The translations under genes and the position numbers were made by a program. A stretch of 64,000 bases of DNA, from the NCBI RefSeq assembly GCF_030555055.1, contig NZ_JAMOAO010000001.1, positions 4,650,001 to 4,714,000 on the forward strand, given 5' to 3'. Every line of letters begins with the position of its first letter. Within the stretch, counting starts at the first letter, position 1. This stretch comes from Nocardiopsis sp. YSL2 (GTDB lineage Bacteria; Actinomycetota; Actinomycetes; Streptosporangiales; Streptosporangiaceae). The notes below the pieces were generated by a model that was not told the origin of the DNA, made no database searches, and was given only the letters and a program-made list of their open reading frames with translations. Positions 9,875 through 19,919 of this stretch are shown piece by piece.

Positions 9875-10007
9875 GACGCGTGCTCCGGGGTCGGTGAAAG
9901 TCCGAACCGGCGGTGACAGTCCGCGACCCGGCCGAAGCCATCGGCCGGTTGAACCGGTGGAATTCCGGTACCGACGGTGAAAGTCCGGATGGGAGGCAGT
10001 GCGCGTC
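9875..10007 (+). promoter_or_regulatory. FMN riboswitch (RFN element)
   Basis: The stretch contains the RFN hallmarks in order: GGGTCGGTGAAAGTCC, GGCGGTGACAGTCCGCGACCC, a variable hairpin (GGCCGAAGCCATCGGCC), then CCGACGGTGAAAGTCCGGATGGGAGGCAGTGC, each read as blocks. The closing P1 helix is GACGCG (9875-9880) with CGCGTC (10002-10007). It binds FMN and lies 110 bp before ribE. No U-rich intrinsic terminator is apparent, so control may be at translation or by Rho, as proposed for other actinobacteria; the mechanism is inference. Confidence 0.95.
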
Positions 10008-10117
10008 GGGACGGTCCGACCGCCGCGCCCCCGTGCGCGTCGCGTCGCCGACCCCGCCGTGGACCCGTTCCACACCCTTTGCCCCGGAGCCTCGACAGGT
10101 GAAGGGAATGCGAAGGC

Positions 10118-10753
10118 GTGTTCACAGGAATCGTGGAAGAACTCGGCGAGGTCGTCTCCATCGAACCCGCGGGTGCCGCCGGTGAAGCCGTCCTGCTCAC
10201 CGTACGAGGCCCCCTGGTCAGCTCCGACGCCCGGCACGGCGAATCCATCGCGGTCAACGGCGTGTGCCTGACCGTCGTCGCCCGGGACCAGGGGACCTTC
10301 ACCGCGGACGTGATGAAGGAGTCCCTCGACCGTTCCTCCCTGGGCGCCCTCGCCCCCGGCTCCCCGGTCAACCTCGAACGCGCCGCCCGCGTCGACGGCC
10401 GTCTGGGCGGCCACATCGTCCAGGGCCACGTCGACGGAACGGCCGGCCTGCTCTCCCGCGACCCCGGCGACAACTGGGACGTCCTGCGCTTCGGGCTCTC
10501 CCGCGAGCTGTCGCCGTACGTGGTCGAGAAGGGCTCGATCACCGTCGACGGCACCAGCCTGACCGTCTCCGCCGTCAGCGCGCCCGGCGCCGCCGAGGAG
10601 TACTTCGAGGTCAGCCTCATTCCCGCCACCCTGGAGGCCACCACCCTGGGCTCCCTCGCGGTCGGCGCGACCGTCAACATCGAGGTCGACGTCATCGCCA
10701 AGTACGTCGAGCGCATCGCCGCCGTCACCGCCGCCAGGACCGCCGACGCCTAG
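10118..10753 (+). CDS. ribE: Riboflavin synthase, alpha subunit type
   Basis: Dismutates two 6,7-dimethyl-8-ribityllumazine molecules to riboflavin. It has 211 residues, typical length, from GTG at 10118 (MFTGIVEELGEV, the invariant N-terminus). The protein is an internal duplication of two lumazine-binding barrels. The first has SIAVNGVCLTV and the second SITVDGTSLTV, each followed by a hydrophobic interval, with the linker LGGHIVQGHVDG. It is the first gene under the FMN riboswitch, followed by ribBA and ribH. Confidence 0.96.
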   Translation: MFTGIVEELGEVVSIEPAGAAGEAVLLTVRGPLVSSDARHGESIAVNGVCLTVVARDQGTFTADVMKESLDRSSLGALAPGSPVNLERAARVDGRLGGHIVQGHVDGTAGLLSRDPGDNWDVLRFGLSRELSPYVVEKGSITVDGTSLTVSAVSAPGAAEEYFEVSLIPATLEATTLGSLAVGATVNIEVDVIAKYVERIAAVTAARTADA

Positions 10754-10909
10754 GGCGTGTGTGGCGGGTACTCGCCCTGCCGCGCGTCGCCCCAGCGGCA
10801 CTCGCGACGGACGGCATCCACCACCCACGCCGGCGAGTCTCCGCCGAACATGCCCTGGCGGCCCCGCCGACCACACACCGAACCACCCACGTACCTTGAG
10901 GGAGCGGCA

Positions 10910-12199
<1,290 letters not shown>

Positions 12200-12255
12200 C
12201 GCGGTTCCGCCCACCGATCCTCGACCGCCCCGCCCCGCACCAAGGAGACACGCAC

Positions 12256-12729
12256 ATGAGTGGTGAAGGACGCCCCGAACCCGATGACGTCGACGCCACC
12301 GGACTGTCCGTCGGCATCGTCGTCACGCGCTGGAACGCGCCCATCGTCGAGCCGATGCTCGCCAACGCCCTGGCCGCGGTCAAGGCCTCCGGCGCCGCCG
12401 AACCCGTCGTCGTCCGCGTCGCCGGAGCCGTGGAGATCCCCGTCGTCGCCCAGGAGCTCGCGCGCCGGCACGACGCCGTGATCGCGCTGGGCGCCGTCAT
12501 CCGCGGCGGCACGCCGCACTTCGACTACGTGTGCCAGTCCGTCACCCACGGGCTCACCGAGGTCGCCCTGCGCCAGTCCACCCCCGTCGGCAACGGCGTG
12601 CTCACATGTGACACCCTTGAACAGGCGCGTGACCGCGCCGGCCTGCCGGGCAGTGCCGAGGACAAGGGCGCCGAAGCGGCGCTGGCCGCCCTGGACGCCG
12701 CGGCGGCCCTGCGCGGGCTGCGCCGCTGA
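12256..12729 (+). CDS. ribH: 6,7-dimethyl-8-ribityllumazine synthase
   Basis: Condenses the ribitylamino-pyrimidine with DHBP to form the lumazine. It has 157 residues from ATG at 12256 with AAGGAGA upstream. Conserved stretches are GIVVTRWNAPI (substrate loop), VRVAGAVEIPVVAQ, ALGAVIRGGTPHFDYV (phosphate and catalytic region) and PVGNGVLTCDTLEQA. The protein normally assembles as a pentamer or 60-mer. Third gene of the riboswitch operon. Confidence 0.96.
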   Translation: MSGEGRPEPDDVDATGLSVGIVVTRWNAPIVEPMLANALAAVKASGAAEPVVVRVAGAVEIPVVAQELARRHDAVIALGAVIRGGTPHFDYVCQSVTHGLTEVALRQSTPVGNGVLTCDTLEQARDRAGLPGSAEDKGAEAALAALDAAAALRGLRR

Positions 12730-12849
12730 GTCGGGCGTCCGTGAACGGACGGGCCGCGGGTGACGCCGCGGCCGTCGGCCCGGTCACGGCCATGACGGAG
12801 GCGGAACCCCTCCCGTCGGCGGACGCCGGCGGGGCTCGGAGCGGAGCAG

Positions 12850-13335
12850 TTGGTGCGGACTGAGGAACAAGCGGTGGACGAGGTCTCCAAGAAGCCGACG
12901 CTGCCCATGACGTGGCGCCCCCGCGCGATGCGCTGGGTCGCCTACGGCCTGGCCCTGCTGATCGTCGCCACGATGGGCGTGCTCTCGGCGACCCTTCCGC
13001 AGGACTGGCGGCTCCAGGACCGCGTCATGCTGTTCGGGCTCGGCCTGGTCATCGCCGCGGTCCTCCACCTGCTCGGACGCCCGCGCCTGGTGGCCACGAG
13101 GCGCAACGTCACCATCGTCAACAGCATCCGCACCCACGTGCTGGCCTGGCCGGAGATCGTCGACGCGCAGATGCGCGAGGGGGAGCCCTGGCCCTCGGTC
13201 GACCTGTCCGACGGCAGCACGCTCGCGGTGATGGGTATCCAGAGCGCGGACGGCGAGCTCGCCCGGCGCCAGCTCAGGGACTTCCGGTCCCTGCTGCACG
13301 AGCGCGGCGAGGCACAGGAGCCCGACCGGGGCTGA
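12850..13335 (+). CDS. PH-domain-like membrane protein downstream of ribH
   Basis: About 161 residues from a TTG at 12850; GTG codons at 12853 and 12874 are alternatives. Two transmembrane helices lie around residues 28-46 and 57-73, followed by a small beta-rich domain (RPRLVATRRNVTIVNSIRTHVLAWPEIVDAQ...) of the bacterial PH type (bPH_6-like). The same kind of gene follows ribH in many actinobacteria, but its function is unknown. It ends just before a strong terminator, so it is the last gene of the riboflavin operon. Confidence 0.7.
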   Translation: MVRTEEQAVDEVSKKPTLPMTWRPRAMRWVAYGLALLIVATMGVLSATLPQDWRLQDRVMLFGLGLVIAAVLHLLGRPRLVATRRNVTIVNSIRTHVLAWPEIVDAQMREGEPWPSVDLSDGSTLAVMGIQSADGELARRQLRDFRSLLHERGEAQEPDRG

Positions 13336-13354
13336 CCCGTTCGTAGAGACGTAC

Positions 13355-13395
13355 AAGGGGAGTCGCCGTTTCTTGAGTGAACGGCGACTCCCCTT
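13355..13395 (+). terminator. Terminator after the riboflavin operon
   Basis: Perfect 16-bp inverted repeat (AAGGGGAGTCGCCGTT at 13355-13370 and its complement at 13380-13395) with a 9-nt loop. No long U-tract, as is usual for high-GC actinobacteria. It lies 19 bp after the last stop. Confidence 0.85.
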
Positions 13396-13488
13396 CCGCC
13401 GCGCGGGGCACATACCGTGGAAGGCGAGGCCCGCGTTCGTCCTCCGCGAGCGCCGGGGGCGCGGGACGAGCGGAAGAAGGGGTGTCGC

Positions 13489-14655
13489 GTGAGGGATATC
13501 CGAGCGGCCGTGTCACGGCTGTACGCCTCGGGTGAGACGTTCGCGCTGGCCACGGTCATCGACACGGACAAGAGCGCACCTCGTGGGCCGGGGGCGGCCA
13601 TGCTGGTCAGCGCCTCCGGAGAGGTCACCGGGAGCGTGTCGGGCGGGTGTGTCGAGGGCGCCGTCTACGAGGAGGCGCTGGAGGCGATCCGTACGGGAGA
13701 GCCCGTGCGGCGCACCTACGGCTACAGCGACGAGGAGGCGTTCAGCGTCGGCCTGACCTGTGGTGGAACCCTCCACATGTTCGTCGAACCCCTCAGTCGG
13801 GACACCTTCCCCCAGCTCGGTTCCGTCCTCGGGGCCGTCGACGAGCACCAGCCGGTCGCCGTGGCCACCGTCGTGGCCGACCCCTCCGGCGCCGACCGGG
13901 TCGGAGCGCGCCGCGTGGTGTGGCCGACGCACGCCGAGGGCGACCTGGGGGCCGGCGGCGGACGCCTGGCCGACGCGCTCGACGACGACGTTCGCGGCAT
14001 GCTGGCCCAGGGCAGCACCGGTGTGCTGCGGTACGGGGCCGACGGGCAGCGGCGCGGCGACGAACTGGAGGTGTTCGTCCAGTCCTTCACCCCCGCGCCG
14101 CGGATGCTGGTGTTCGGCGCCATCGACTTCGCCGCCGCCGTCGCCGACCTGGGCACCTACCTGGGCTACCGCGTGACGGTGTGCGACGCCCGTCCGGTGT
14201 TCGCCACGCGCAGGCGCTTCCCCACCGCCGAGGAGGTGGTGGTCAAGTGGCCGCACGTGTTCCTCGACGAGATCGCCGACCAGGTCGACGAGCGGACCGT
14301 CGTGTGCGTGCTCACCCACGACCCCAAGTTCGACGTGCCGGTCATCAAGGCCGCCCTGGCCACCCGCGCGGGCTACATCGGCGCGATGGGGTCGCGGCGC
14401 ACCCACGAGGACCGGTTGGAGCGGCTGCGCGAGGCGGGGGTCGACGAGGAGCGGCTGGAGCGCCTGCACTCGCCGATCGGACTGGACCTGGGGGCGCGCA
14501 CCCCGGAGGAGACGGCGGTGTCGATCGCCGCGGAGCTGGTCCAGGTGCGCTGGGGCGGCAGCGGACGGGCCCTGCGCGAGACATCGGGGCGCATCCACGG
14601 GGAAACACCGGCCCCGACCCCTGTTCCGGCCGGATTCGGTCACGTTCGGAGGTGA
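13489..14655 (+). CDS. XdhC/CoxI-family protein
   Basis: About 388 residues from the GTG at 13489, 6 nt after AGAAGGGG. The N-terminal XdhC/CoxI domain shows TVIDTDKSAPRGPGAAMLV and SGGCVEGAVYEEAL, with a second cysteine in GLTCGGTLHMFVEPL. The C-terminal XdhC Rossmann domain follows a linker (ARMLVFGAIDFAAAVADLG, VTVCDARPVFATRRRF, GYIGAMGSRRTHEDRLERL). XdhC proteins sulfurate or insert molybdenum cofactor into xanthine dehydrogenase and related enzymes. No molybdenum hydroxylase genes are in view; the next gene is a MocA-like transferase, which supports a cofactor-maturation role. Confidence 0.88.
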   Translation: MRDIRAAVSRLYASGETFALATVIDTDKSAPRGPGAAMLVSASGEVTGSVSGGCVEGAVYEEALEAIRTGEPVRRTYGYSDEEAFSVGLTCGGTLHMFVEPLSRDTFPQLGSVLGAVDEHQPVAVATVVADPSGADRVGARRVVWPTHAEGDLGAGGGRLADALDDDVRGMLAQGSTGVLRYGADGQRRGDELEVFVQSFTPAPRMLVFGAIDFAAAVADLGTYLGYRVTVCDARPVFATRRRFPTAEEVVVKWPHVFLDEIADQVDERTVVCVLTHDPKFDVPVIKAALATRAGYIGAMGSRRTHEDRLERLREAGVDEERLERLHSPIGLDLGARTPEETAVSIAAELVQVRWGGSGRALRETSGRIHGETPAPTPVPAGFGHVRR

Positions 14656-14779
14656 ACCGAAAAGCGGCGCTGCGCGAAAGCACAGGTCAGTGGTGAGTGT
14701 GAAAGTCGGCCGTGGAATTTCACCGGGCGAGTGACCGAGGTCCCCAGCCCGGTCGGCGACCGCGTGACATCATCTCGTC

Positions 14780-15400
14780 ATGGGCAGTGGGCACGTGGAA
14801 GGAACGAACAGGGGAAGGTCGGCCTCCGTGGCGGGCCTGCTGTTGGCGGCGGGTTCGGGGAGCAGGCTCGGCCGCCCCAAAGCACTGGTCGAGGTCGGCG
14901 GTGAACGCCTGGTCGACCGGGGGATCCGCACGCTGACGGAGGGCGGCTGCCACCCCGTCATGGTCGTGCTGGGGGCGGCGGAGACGGCCGTGCCGGGGGC
15001 CCACACCGTGCACAACCCGGACTGGGAGACCGGCATGGGGTCGTCGGTGCGGGCGGGGATCGACGCGCTGCCCGACACCGTGGACGCGGTGCTGGTCGCG
15101 CTGGCCGACCAGCCGCTCGTGACGCCCCTGGCGGTGCGCCGACTGATCGACGAGTACGACCAGGGGGCCCGCGCCGCGGTCGCCACCTACGGCGGCAACC
15201 CCCGCAATCCGGTCATGCTGGGACGCGAGCACTGGTCGACCGTGCACGCCATGGCCAAGCAGGACGTGGGAGCGCGCCCGTTCCTGCGTGCGTACTCGCA
15301 CCTGGTGACCACCGTGGCCTGCGACGACATCGCCAGTCCGGACGACATCGACACCGCGGAGGACCTGGCGCGCCTCAGCGGCATGCTCGACCGCGCCTGA
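14780..15400 (+). CDS. MobA/MocA-like nucleotidyltransferase
   Basis: A 206-residue protein with a nucleotide-diphospho-sugar transferase fold. The N-terminal signature is LLLAAGSGSRLGRPKALVEVGGERLVD; the internal NPDWETGMGSSVRAGI and the metal-binding ALADQPLV match the MocA/molybdopterin cytidylyltransferase branch. The likely reaction is loading CMP onto molybdopterin for an XDH-type enzyme, in keeping with the upstream XdhC gene. A glycolipid or 2-phospholactate guanylyltransferase role is less likely. The start ATG at 14780 lacks a strong ribosome site. The gene ends against a large palindromic terminator. Confidence 0.8.
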   Translation: MGSGHVEGTNRGRSASVAGLLLAAGSGSRLGRPKALVEVGGERLVDRGIRTLTEGGCHPVMVVLGAAETAVPGAHTVHNPDWETGMGSSVRAGIDALPDTVDAVLVALADQPLVTPLAVRRLIDEYDQGARAAVATYGGNPRNPVMLGREHWSTVHAMAKQDVGARPFLRAYSHLVTTVACDDIASPDDIDTAEDLARLSGMLDRA

Positions 15401-15401
15401 G

Positions 15402-15449
15402 CCCCCGCCGCCGCGGCTCGCGCCCGGGCGCGAGCCGCGGCGGCGGGGG
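15402..15449. terminator. Bidirectional terminator, loopless 48-bp palindrome
   Basis: Two perfect 24-nt arms (15402-15425 and 15426-15449) meet at CCCGGG with no spacer. It lies between convergent genes: the plus-strand MocA-like gene ends at 15400 and the minus-strand epimerase gene ends at 15492. Confidence 0.8.
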
Positions 15450-15491
15450 TACGGAACGCGCCCCCGGGGCGCGTGTCCGCGGGGGCCCGCC

Positions 15492-16415
15492 CTATCCGCG
15501 GGCGGACGTGGTGATTCCGAACGTGTGCTCGGTGGACTCCCCGGGCTCCAGGACGATCAGGCCCTCTCCCGTGGCCAGGGCGTTGGGCGGGCAGGTCATC
15601 GGCTCCGCCGCCAGGTTCGCGCGGAAGGCCGAGCCGCTGAGGTGGTCGGAGCTGAACACCTGGAACCAGGTGAACGAGGCGTCGCACCACATCTCCACCC
15701 GGTGCTCGGGGCCGATCAGACGCACCCACGCGCGCCCGTCGCCGTCCCGGGAGAGGTCGGTGAACGCGTGGTCCAGCACGGTCTCGCCCAGCGCCCGGCC
15801 GGGGGATCGGAAGTCCTTCTCGTCGCCCTCCACCGGTTCCGGCGGGCCCGTCGGCAGCTTGTTCGCGTCGACGGGCAGGTGGGAGTCCGCGGTGATCTCC
15901 AGGTCGACCTCACCGCGGGCGGCCAGCTCCGACACCGGCTCCCCGAGCGTGAGGTAGGGGTGGAAGCCCAGTCCGAACGGGGCGGGGCCGGAACCGCTGT
16001 TGGTCGCGCCGGTCGTGACGGTCAGCCCGGTGTCGGACAGCGCGTAGGTGAGGCTCAGTTCGAGCGGGAACGGGAAGCCCGTCGTGCCGTCGAAGTCCAG
16101 TCGCAGGGTCACCGCGGAGTCGGTGACCGCGACGGGCGACCACTCCCGGTCGTACACGAGGCCGTGGATCGCGGTGCCCGTGGCCTCGTTGTTGACCTCC
16201 AGCCGGTAGTCCTGGCCCGCGAACGAGTACCGGCCCCCGCCGACCCTGTTCGGCCACGGCGCGAGCACCTGGCCCTGGAAGGCGACGGGTCCGCTGTCCC
16301 TGGTGTAGGGCCAGACGAGGTCGCGCCCCGCGCAGGTCAGGGACTGTAGTCCCGCCCCGGTCAGGTCGATGCGCGCGCGGTAGTCGCCCGCGCGCAGCTC
16401 GATCACCTCAGCCAC
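15492..16415 (-). CDS. Aldose 1-epimerase family protein
   Basis: A 307-residue galactose-mutarotase-fold protein starting at GTG after AAAGGGTGAA. Recognised motifs are LVWPY, PWPNRVGGGRYSFAG, the catalytic-region histidine in IHGLVYDREW, and the second histidine in GLGFHPYLTLG. The C-terminal AEPMTCPPNALATGEGLIVLEPGES matches the GalM-like/YihR branch, where a glutamate acts as general base. Its physiological sugar is unknown; no sugar transport or kinase genes are beside it. Confidence 0.88.
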   Translation of the reverse strand: MAEVIELRAGDYRARIDLTGAGLQSLTCAGRDLVWPYTRDSGPVAFQGQVLAPWPNRVGGGRYSFAGQDYRLEVNNEATGTAIHGLVYDREWSPVAVTDSAVTLRLDFDGTTGFPFPLELSLTYALSDTGLTVTTGATNSGSGPAPFGLGFHPYLTLGEPVSELAARGEVDLEITADSHLPVDANKLPTGPPEPVEGDEKDFRSPGRALGETVLDHAFTDLSRDGDGRAWVRLIGPEHRVEMWCDASFTWFQVFSSDHLSGSAFRANLAAEPMTCPPNALATGEGLIVLEPGESTEHTFGITTSARG

Positions 16416-16462
16416 ACTTCACCCTTTTCGGCTCGGAGTCCGGCCGTGTGCCGAACCGGGCG

Positions 16463-16468
16463 ATCATA
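16463..16468 (-). promoter_or_regulatory. -10 element of the aldose epimerase gene
   Basis: On the reverse strand this reads TATGAT, a near-consensus -10 hexamer 47 bp upstream of the GTG start. I see no matching -35. Confidence 0.5.
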
Positions 16469-16544
16469 GCCCACCGGTGCATGTTCGCGCTCACACGGGG
16501 CGTGGGATGATGGGGTGAGCGGTGGCGGGACCGTTCCCCGCAGA

Positions 16545-19289
16545 TCAGCCGAGCAGGCCGTCCAGCGGGATGAGCACGCCCGAACCCAGCGCGACCAGGC
16601 CGGTCGACAGCAGGACCACCACCATCAGCAGCGACCCCGCCAGGGCCAGGCGGAACGCGGCCAGGCGGCGCCGGGCGCGGGTGCCGGGCCGCTTGCTCGC
16701 CGCCGTGCGCCCCAGGACCACCAGCACCACCGACAGCAGCACGGGCCACCACCAGGACGCGCCCATGGACCCCGGCAGCAGCCCCGTGACCGCACCGGTC
16801 ACCTCCGACAGCCACCCGAGCACCGCCCCGTCGCTCGCGTCGAGCAGGCCGGTGTAGGTCGAGGTGACGAACTCGCTCTCGGGATAGAAGCCGTCCGAGG
16901 GGCGCAGCGACCGGCCGAGCCCGTCTACCAGCCCCAGCAGCGCGGCCGGGTAGGCGAAGCGGCGGCACTTGCCCGCCGACATCGCCCGCTGGATCTGGTT
17001 CATGGTCCGGTCGACCCGGCGCTGGGCCCGCTCCTGCTCCCGGCGTGTGCGGGCCGTGTCGGGCACCTGCCGTTCCCCGTGGTCGCCATAGGGGCCGGGC
17101 ACCACCGGAACATCCGGCCTGGTGGGCGCCGTCGCGGCCTCCACGCGGCGCTGCTTCGCGGTCGCCAGCCGCTCCTTGGCGCCGGACCACCGCTCCCGCG
17201 CCGAACCGGCGAGCGAGGCCCAGCGGTCCTGGCGCCGGGCCCGCCCGTCCGCGCGCTCACGCGCGCTGACCACACCGCCCACCCGCACCGCCTCGGGCAG
17301 CAGCAGGAGCGCGGTCAGCAGCGCGCCGCGCGTCGCCAGGGCGTCACCGCCCGAACCGTCGCGCAGTGCCGCCCGGCGCTGCTCGGACCACCACGGTGCG
17401 TGCGGGGCGGCGCTGCGCTGCGTGGGGTGCCACGACTGGCGGCGCAGCAGCGCACGGTGCTCCGAGGCGGTCTCGGGCACCAGGACCAGCTCCACCGCCT
17501 GCGCCCAGGCGGCGTCGGTCTCGTGCGCGGCGGGCCGCCGGGGCGCGTCGGGACCCGAACCGACCAGCCGGTCGACGGTCTCGCCGACCCGGCGCATCAG
17601 CAGCGGGACCTCGTGCTGCACGCGTTCGAGGAGGGCGCACCGGCCGGAGCCGCCCGAACGGCAGCCGGGGTGGGGGCACCAGTGCTGGGCGCCCAGCCCC
17701 ACCACGCCCGACTCCACCGCCTCGCGCACGAGCGCGTGGCGGCTGGCCTGTCCGGTGGCCAGGGCGAGCAGCCCGTCGGCGCTGATCTCGTGTCCCCGGT
17801 AGCGCGGCGGCATCCCGGGCACGTAGCGCGCGGCCAGGGCGCTGATGGCCACGTGCGCGAGCTCCGGGTTGTGCTCCAGGCCGGTCAGGTAGGCGCGGTC
17901 GAAGGTGTAGTCGTTGACCTCGCGGTCCAGCCAGGTGCGCAACTGGGGCCAGTGGCTGCGCAGCCACAGGGCGCCGGTGTCGGAGCGGTCGAGCAGGTCG
18001 AAGGCCAGGCTCGGCGGGTCGTCGTGGTTCGTCCCCGCGAACTCGATCGGGCGCAGGCGCCGCACGGCCCGGATCTGGGGCCGCTCGCCGTTCAGCCACT
18101 GCGTGACCTCGTCATAGCCCCAGCGGGCGGACGGGGTGGGGGTGAGCAGGCCGCGGGCCAGCAGGCGCCAGCGCTCGTCGGTGATGGCGGAGATGTCCAC
18201 CTCGGTGTTGCGGGCGGTCAGCCAGTTGCCGCCGCGCTCGGGGCGGCGGCCGGTCACCAGTTCGTGCACCACGACGCCCAGGGACCACCAGGCGGCGGGC
18301 GCCTCGCGCCGGCCCTCGACGACCTCGGGGGCGGCGTAGTCCTCGGTGATGGCGAGCCCGCCGTAGACGCGGCTCATCGTGGCGCGCACGGCGCCGCCGA
18401 AGTCGGTGAGCGCGACCACCGGCGGGTCCAGCGAGCGCACGAGCAGGTTCTCGGGCTTGACGTCGGTGTGGTTGTGCTGGAGCTCGTCCTGCCAGTGGCG
18501 CAGGCACTCGGCGACGGCCGCGACGACGGCCCGGGCCCGCTCCTCCTCCAGCGGCGCCTCGTCGATCACCGAGCGCAGGGACCCCAGGGCGAAGAACTCC
18601 TGGGCCTCCCAGGCCAGGTCCTCGCCCCAGGAGCTGGCCGCGGTGCCGTACCCCTGCACCGCCGGGGTGTGCGGCGAGGCGGTGCCGCGGGCGCGCAGGC
18701 GGTCGAGCAGCTCGCGGTTGATGTCGTGCCCGGGGCGGTACACCTTCAGCGCCAGCTCGTGTTCGGGCTCGCCCGCGGGGTGGGCGCGGTAGACGACGGC
18801 CTCGCCGCCCGCGCCGAGGTGGCCGAGCACCTGGTAGCGGCGGCGCAGCTCGGCCGGGACGGCGTAGTCCAGGTCGCCGGCGGGACCGACGACCACACGT
18901 GTCAGCAGCCGGCTCAACCAGTCGACGAGCGGGCCGAAGAGGGTGCGCCACCAGGGGTTCGAGCCGCTGGTGCCGACGCCGCCCAGCGTGGGCCTGGGAG
19001 TCCTGGCGGTCGAGGGGGCGGTCGAGCCGCCGGGCAGGACGCCGGTGCGGTCGGCGCCCTGACCCGCCACCCGGGTGGGACCGGCCCCCGGCTCGGCCAC
19101 GCGGGTGGCGTCGACTCCGTCCCGTCGGCCGCCCGGCCGGAACACACGGGTGACCCATCGCGTGGCGCCGGCACCCGGACCGGTGCGCACGGTGGGTCCG
19201 GTCCTGCGCGCGTGCGGCGCGGGGTCGATCCGTCGGGTCGGAGCGTTGTCGTCACCGGATTCGGGCGTGACCATGGTGGTCGGGGCCAC
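16545..19289 (-). CDS. Large membrane-anchored Ser/Thr protein kinase with unassigned central module
   Basis: A 914-residue protein. Residues 1-140 are disordered and rich in Pro, Gly, Arg and repeated T-R-V steps. The kinase domain spans about 150-400: glycine loop LGAGGEAVVY (157-166), the ATP lysine in ALKVY (about 182), the catalytic loop HTDVKPEN (274-281), DFG (296-298) and APE (320-322). All key residues are present, so it should be active. Residues about 400-700 form a region I do not recognise, with a Cys cluster (WCPHPGCRSGGSGRC, 537-551). Two or more hydrophobic segments lie near the C-terminus (about 830-910). It lacks the PASTA repeats of PknB-type kinases. The GTG start at 19289 is tentative; ATG at 19274 is possible. 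Reverse-strand TAGTCT at 19344-19349 is a candidate -10. Confidence 0.82.
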   Translation of the reverse strand: MAPTTMVTPESGDDNAPTRRIDPAPHARRTGPTVRTGPGAGATRWVTRVFRPGGRRDGVDATRVAEPGAGPTRVAGQGADRTGVLPGGSTAPSTARTPRPTLGGVGTSGSNPWWRTLFGPLVDWLSRLLTRVVVGPAGDLDYAVPAELRRRYQVLGHLGAGGEAVVYRAHPAGEPEHELALKVYRPGHDINRELLDRLRARGTASPHTPAVQGYGTAASSWGEDLAWEAQEFFALGSLRSVIDEAPLEEERARAVVAAVAECLRHWQDELQHNHTDVKPENLLVRSLDPPVVALTDFGGAVRATMSRVYGGLAITEDYAAPEVVEGRREAPAAWWSLGVVVHELVTGRRPERGGNWLTARNTEVDISAITDERWRLLARGLLTPTPSARWGYDEVTQWLNGERPQIRAVRRLRPIEFAGTNHDDPPSLAFDLLDRSDTGALWLRSHWPQLRTWLDREVNDYTFDRAYLTGLEHNPELAHVAISALAARYVPGMPPRYRGHEISADGLLALATGQASRHALVREAVESGVVGLGAQHWCPHPGCRSGGSGRCALLERVQHEVPLLMRRVGETVDRLVGSGPDAPRRPAAHETDAAWAQAVELVLVPETASEHRALLRRQSWHPTQRSAAPHAPWWSEQRRAALRDGSGGDALATRGALLTALLLLPEAVRVGGVVSARERADGRARRQDRWASLAGSARERWSGAKERLATAKQRRVEAATAPTRPDVPVVPGPYGDHGERQVPDTARTRREQERAQRRVDRTMNQIQRAMSAGKCRRFAYPAALLGLVDGLGRSLRPSDGFYPESEFVTSTYTGLLDASDGAVLGWLSEVTGAVTGLLPGSMGASWWWPVLLSVVLVVLGRTAASKRPGTRARRRLAAFRLALAGSLLMVVVLLSTGLVALGSGVLIPLDGLLG

Positions 19290-19473
19290 CCTTCGGAAGA
19301 GGCGTTCGTGTCCTGGGCATGAGGGGGATGGGCGGTCGGTTCCAGACTAAGGCGGCTCCACCGCGTCGGGTGTCGCTCAGCGCCCGGATCCCGGCCGTGC
19401 CGTTTCCCCGTGTCCCCTAGGACTCCCGGCGGCGCTTCGGAGTTCCTTCACGATCCCGGCGGGTGGTGCGGTG

Positions 19474-19782
19474 TCAGTGTTCGCCGCGCGGGGCCAGGCC
19501 CAGCCGGACGCACCCCTCCCGGTACATGCGCACGACCTCGGTGCGGATCTGGGCCCGTTCGGACAGCGGCTCCGACCAGGGGATGCGGATGGTCTCCTCC
19601 ACGCCGTCGACCGTGACCGCGTAGTCGCCGCCCTCACCGTCCAGGCCGGTCATCCTGGCCGAGGTGGCCCCGGGGCGGCCGCCCAGCGAGCGGCAGATGA
19701 TCAGCGTGTCCTCGGGGTGGTCGCCGTTCATGTGGCGGGTGACGGCTGCGACGACCTCGGGGGAGAAGGGGGTGGACGGCAA
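19474..19782 (-). CDS. DUF2470-domain protein
   Basis: About 102 residues. The TTG at 19782 is chosen because AGGAGG lies exactly 6 nt upstream; a longer in-frame extension upstream has no ribosome site. The sequence VAAVTRHMNGDHPEDTLIICR is the hallmark of DUF2470, the domain found C-terminal in HugZ-like heme-binding FMN proteins and alone in many actinobacteria. The conserved His and Asp (HMNGDH) are present, and the rest (MTGLDGEGGDYAVTVDG) forms the expected beta-hairpin. As a stand-alone domain its role is unknown. Confidence 0.8.
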   Translation of the reverse strand: MPSTPFSPEVVAAVTRHMNGDHPEDTLIICRSLGGRPGATSARMTGLDGEGGDYAVTVDGVEETIRIPWSEPLSERAQIRTEVVRMYREGCVRLGLAPRGEH

Positions 19783-19919
19783 CGGGATCCTCCTGGCGGG
19801 AGAGGGGCACACGGCAGTGGGGGAGGGCACGAGGCCCTCCCCCACTGACGATAGCCGAGGCGCGGCACGGGAGATGACGGTGTGTCGTCAACCCGCGGAG
19901 CGCCGTCCACGGACCAGGA

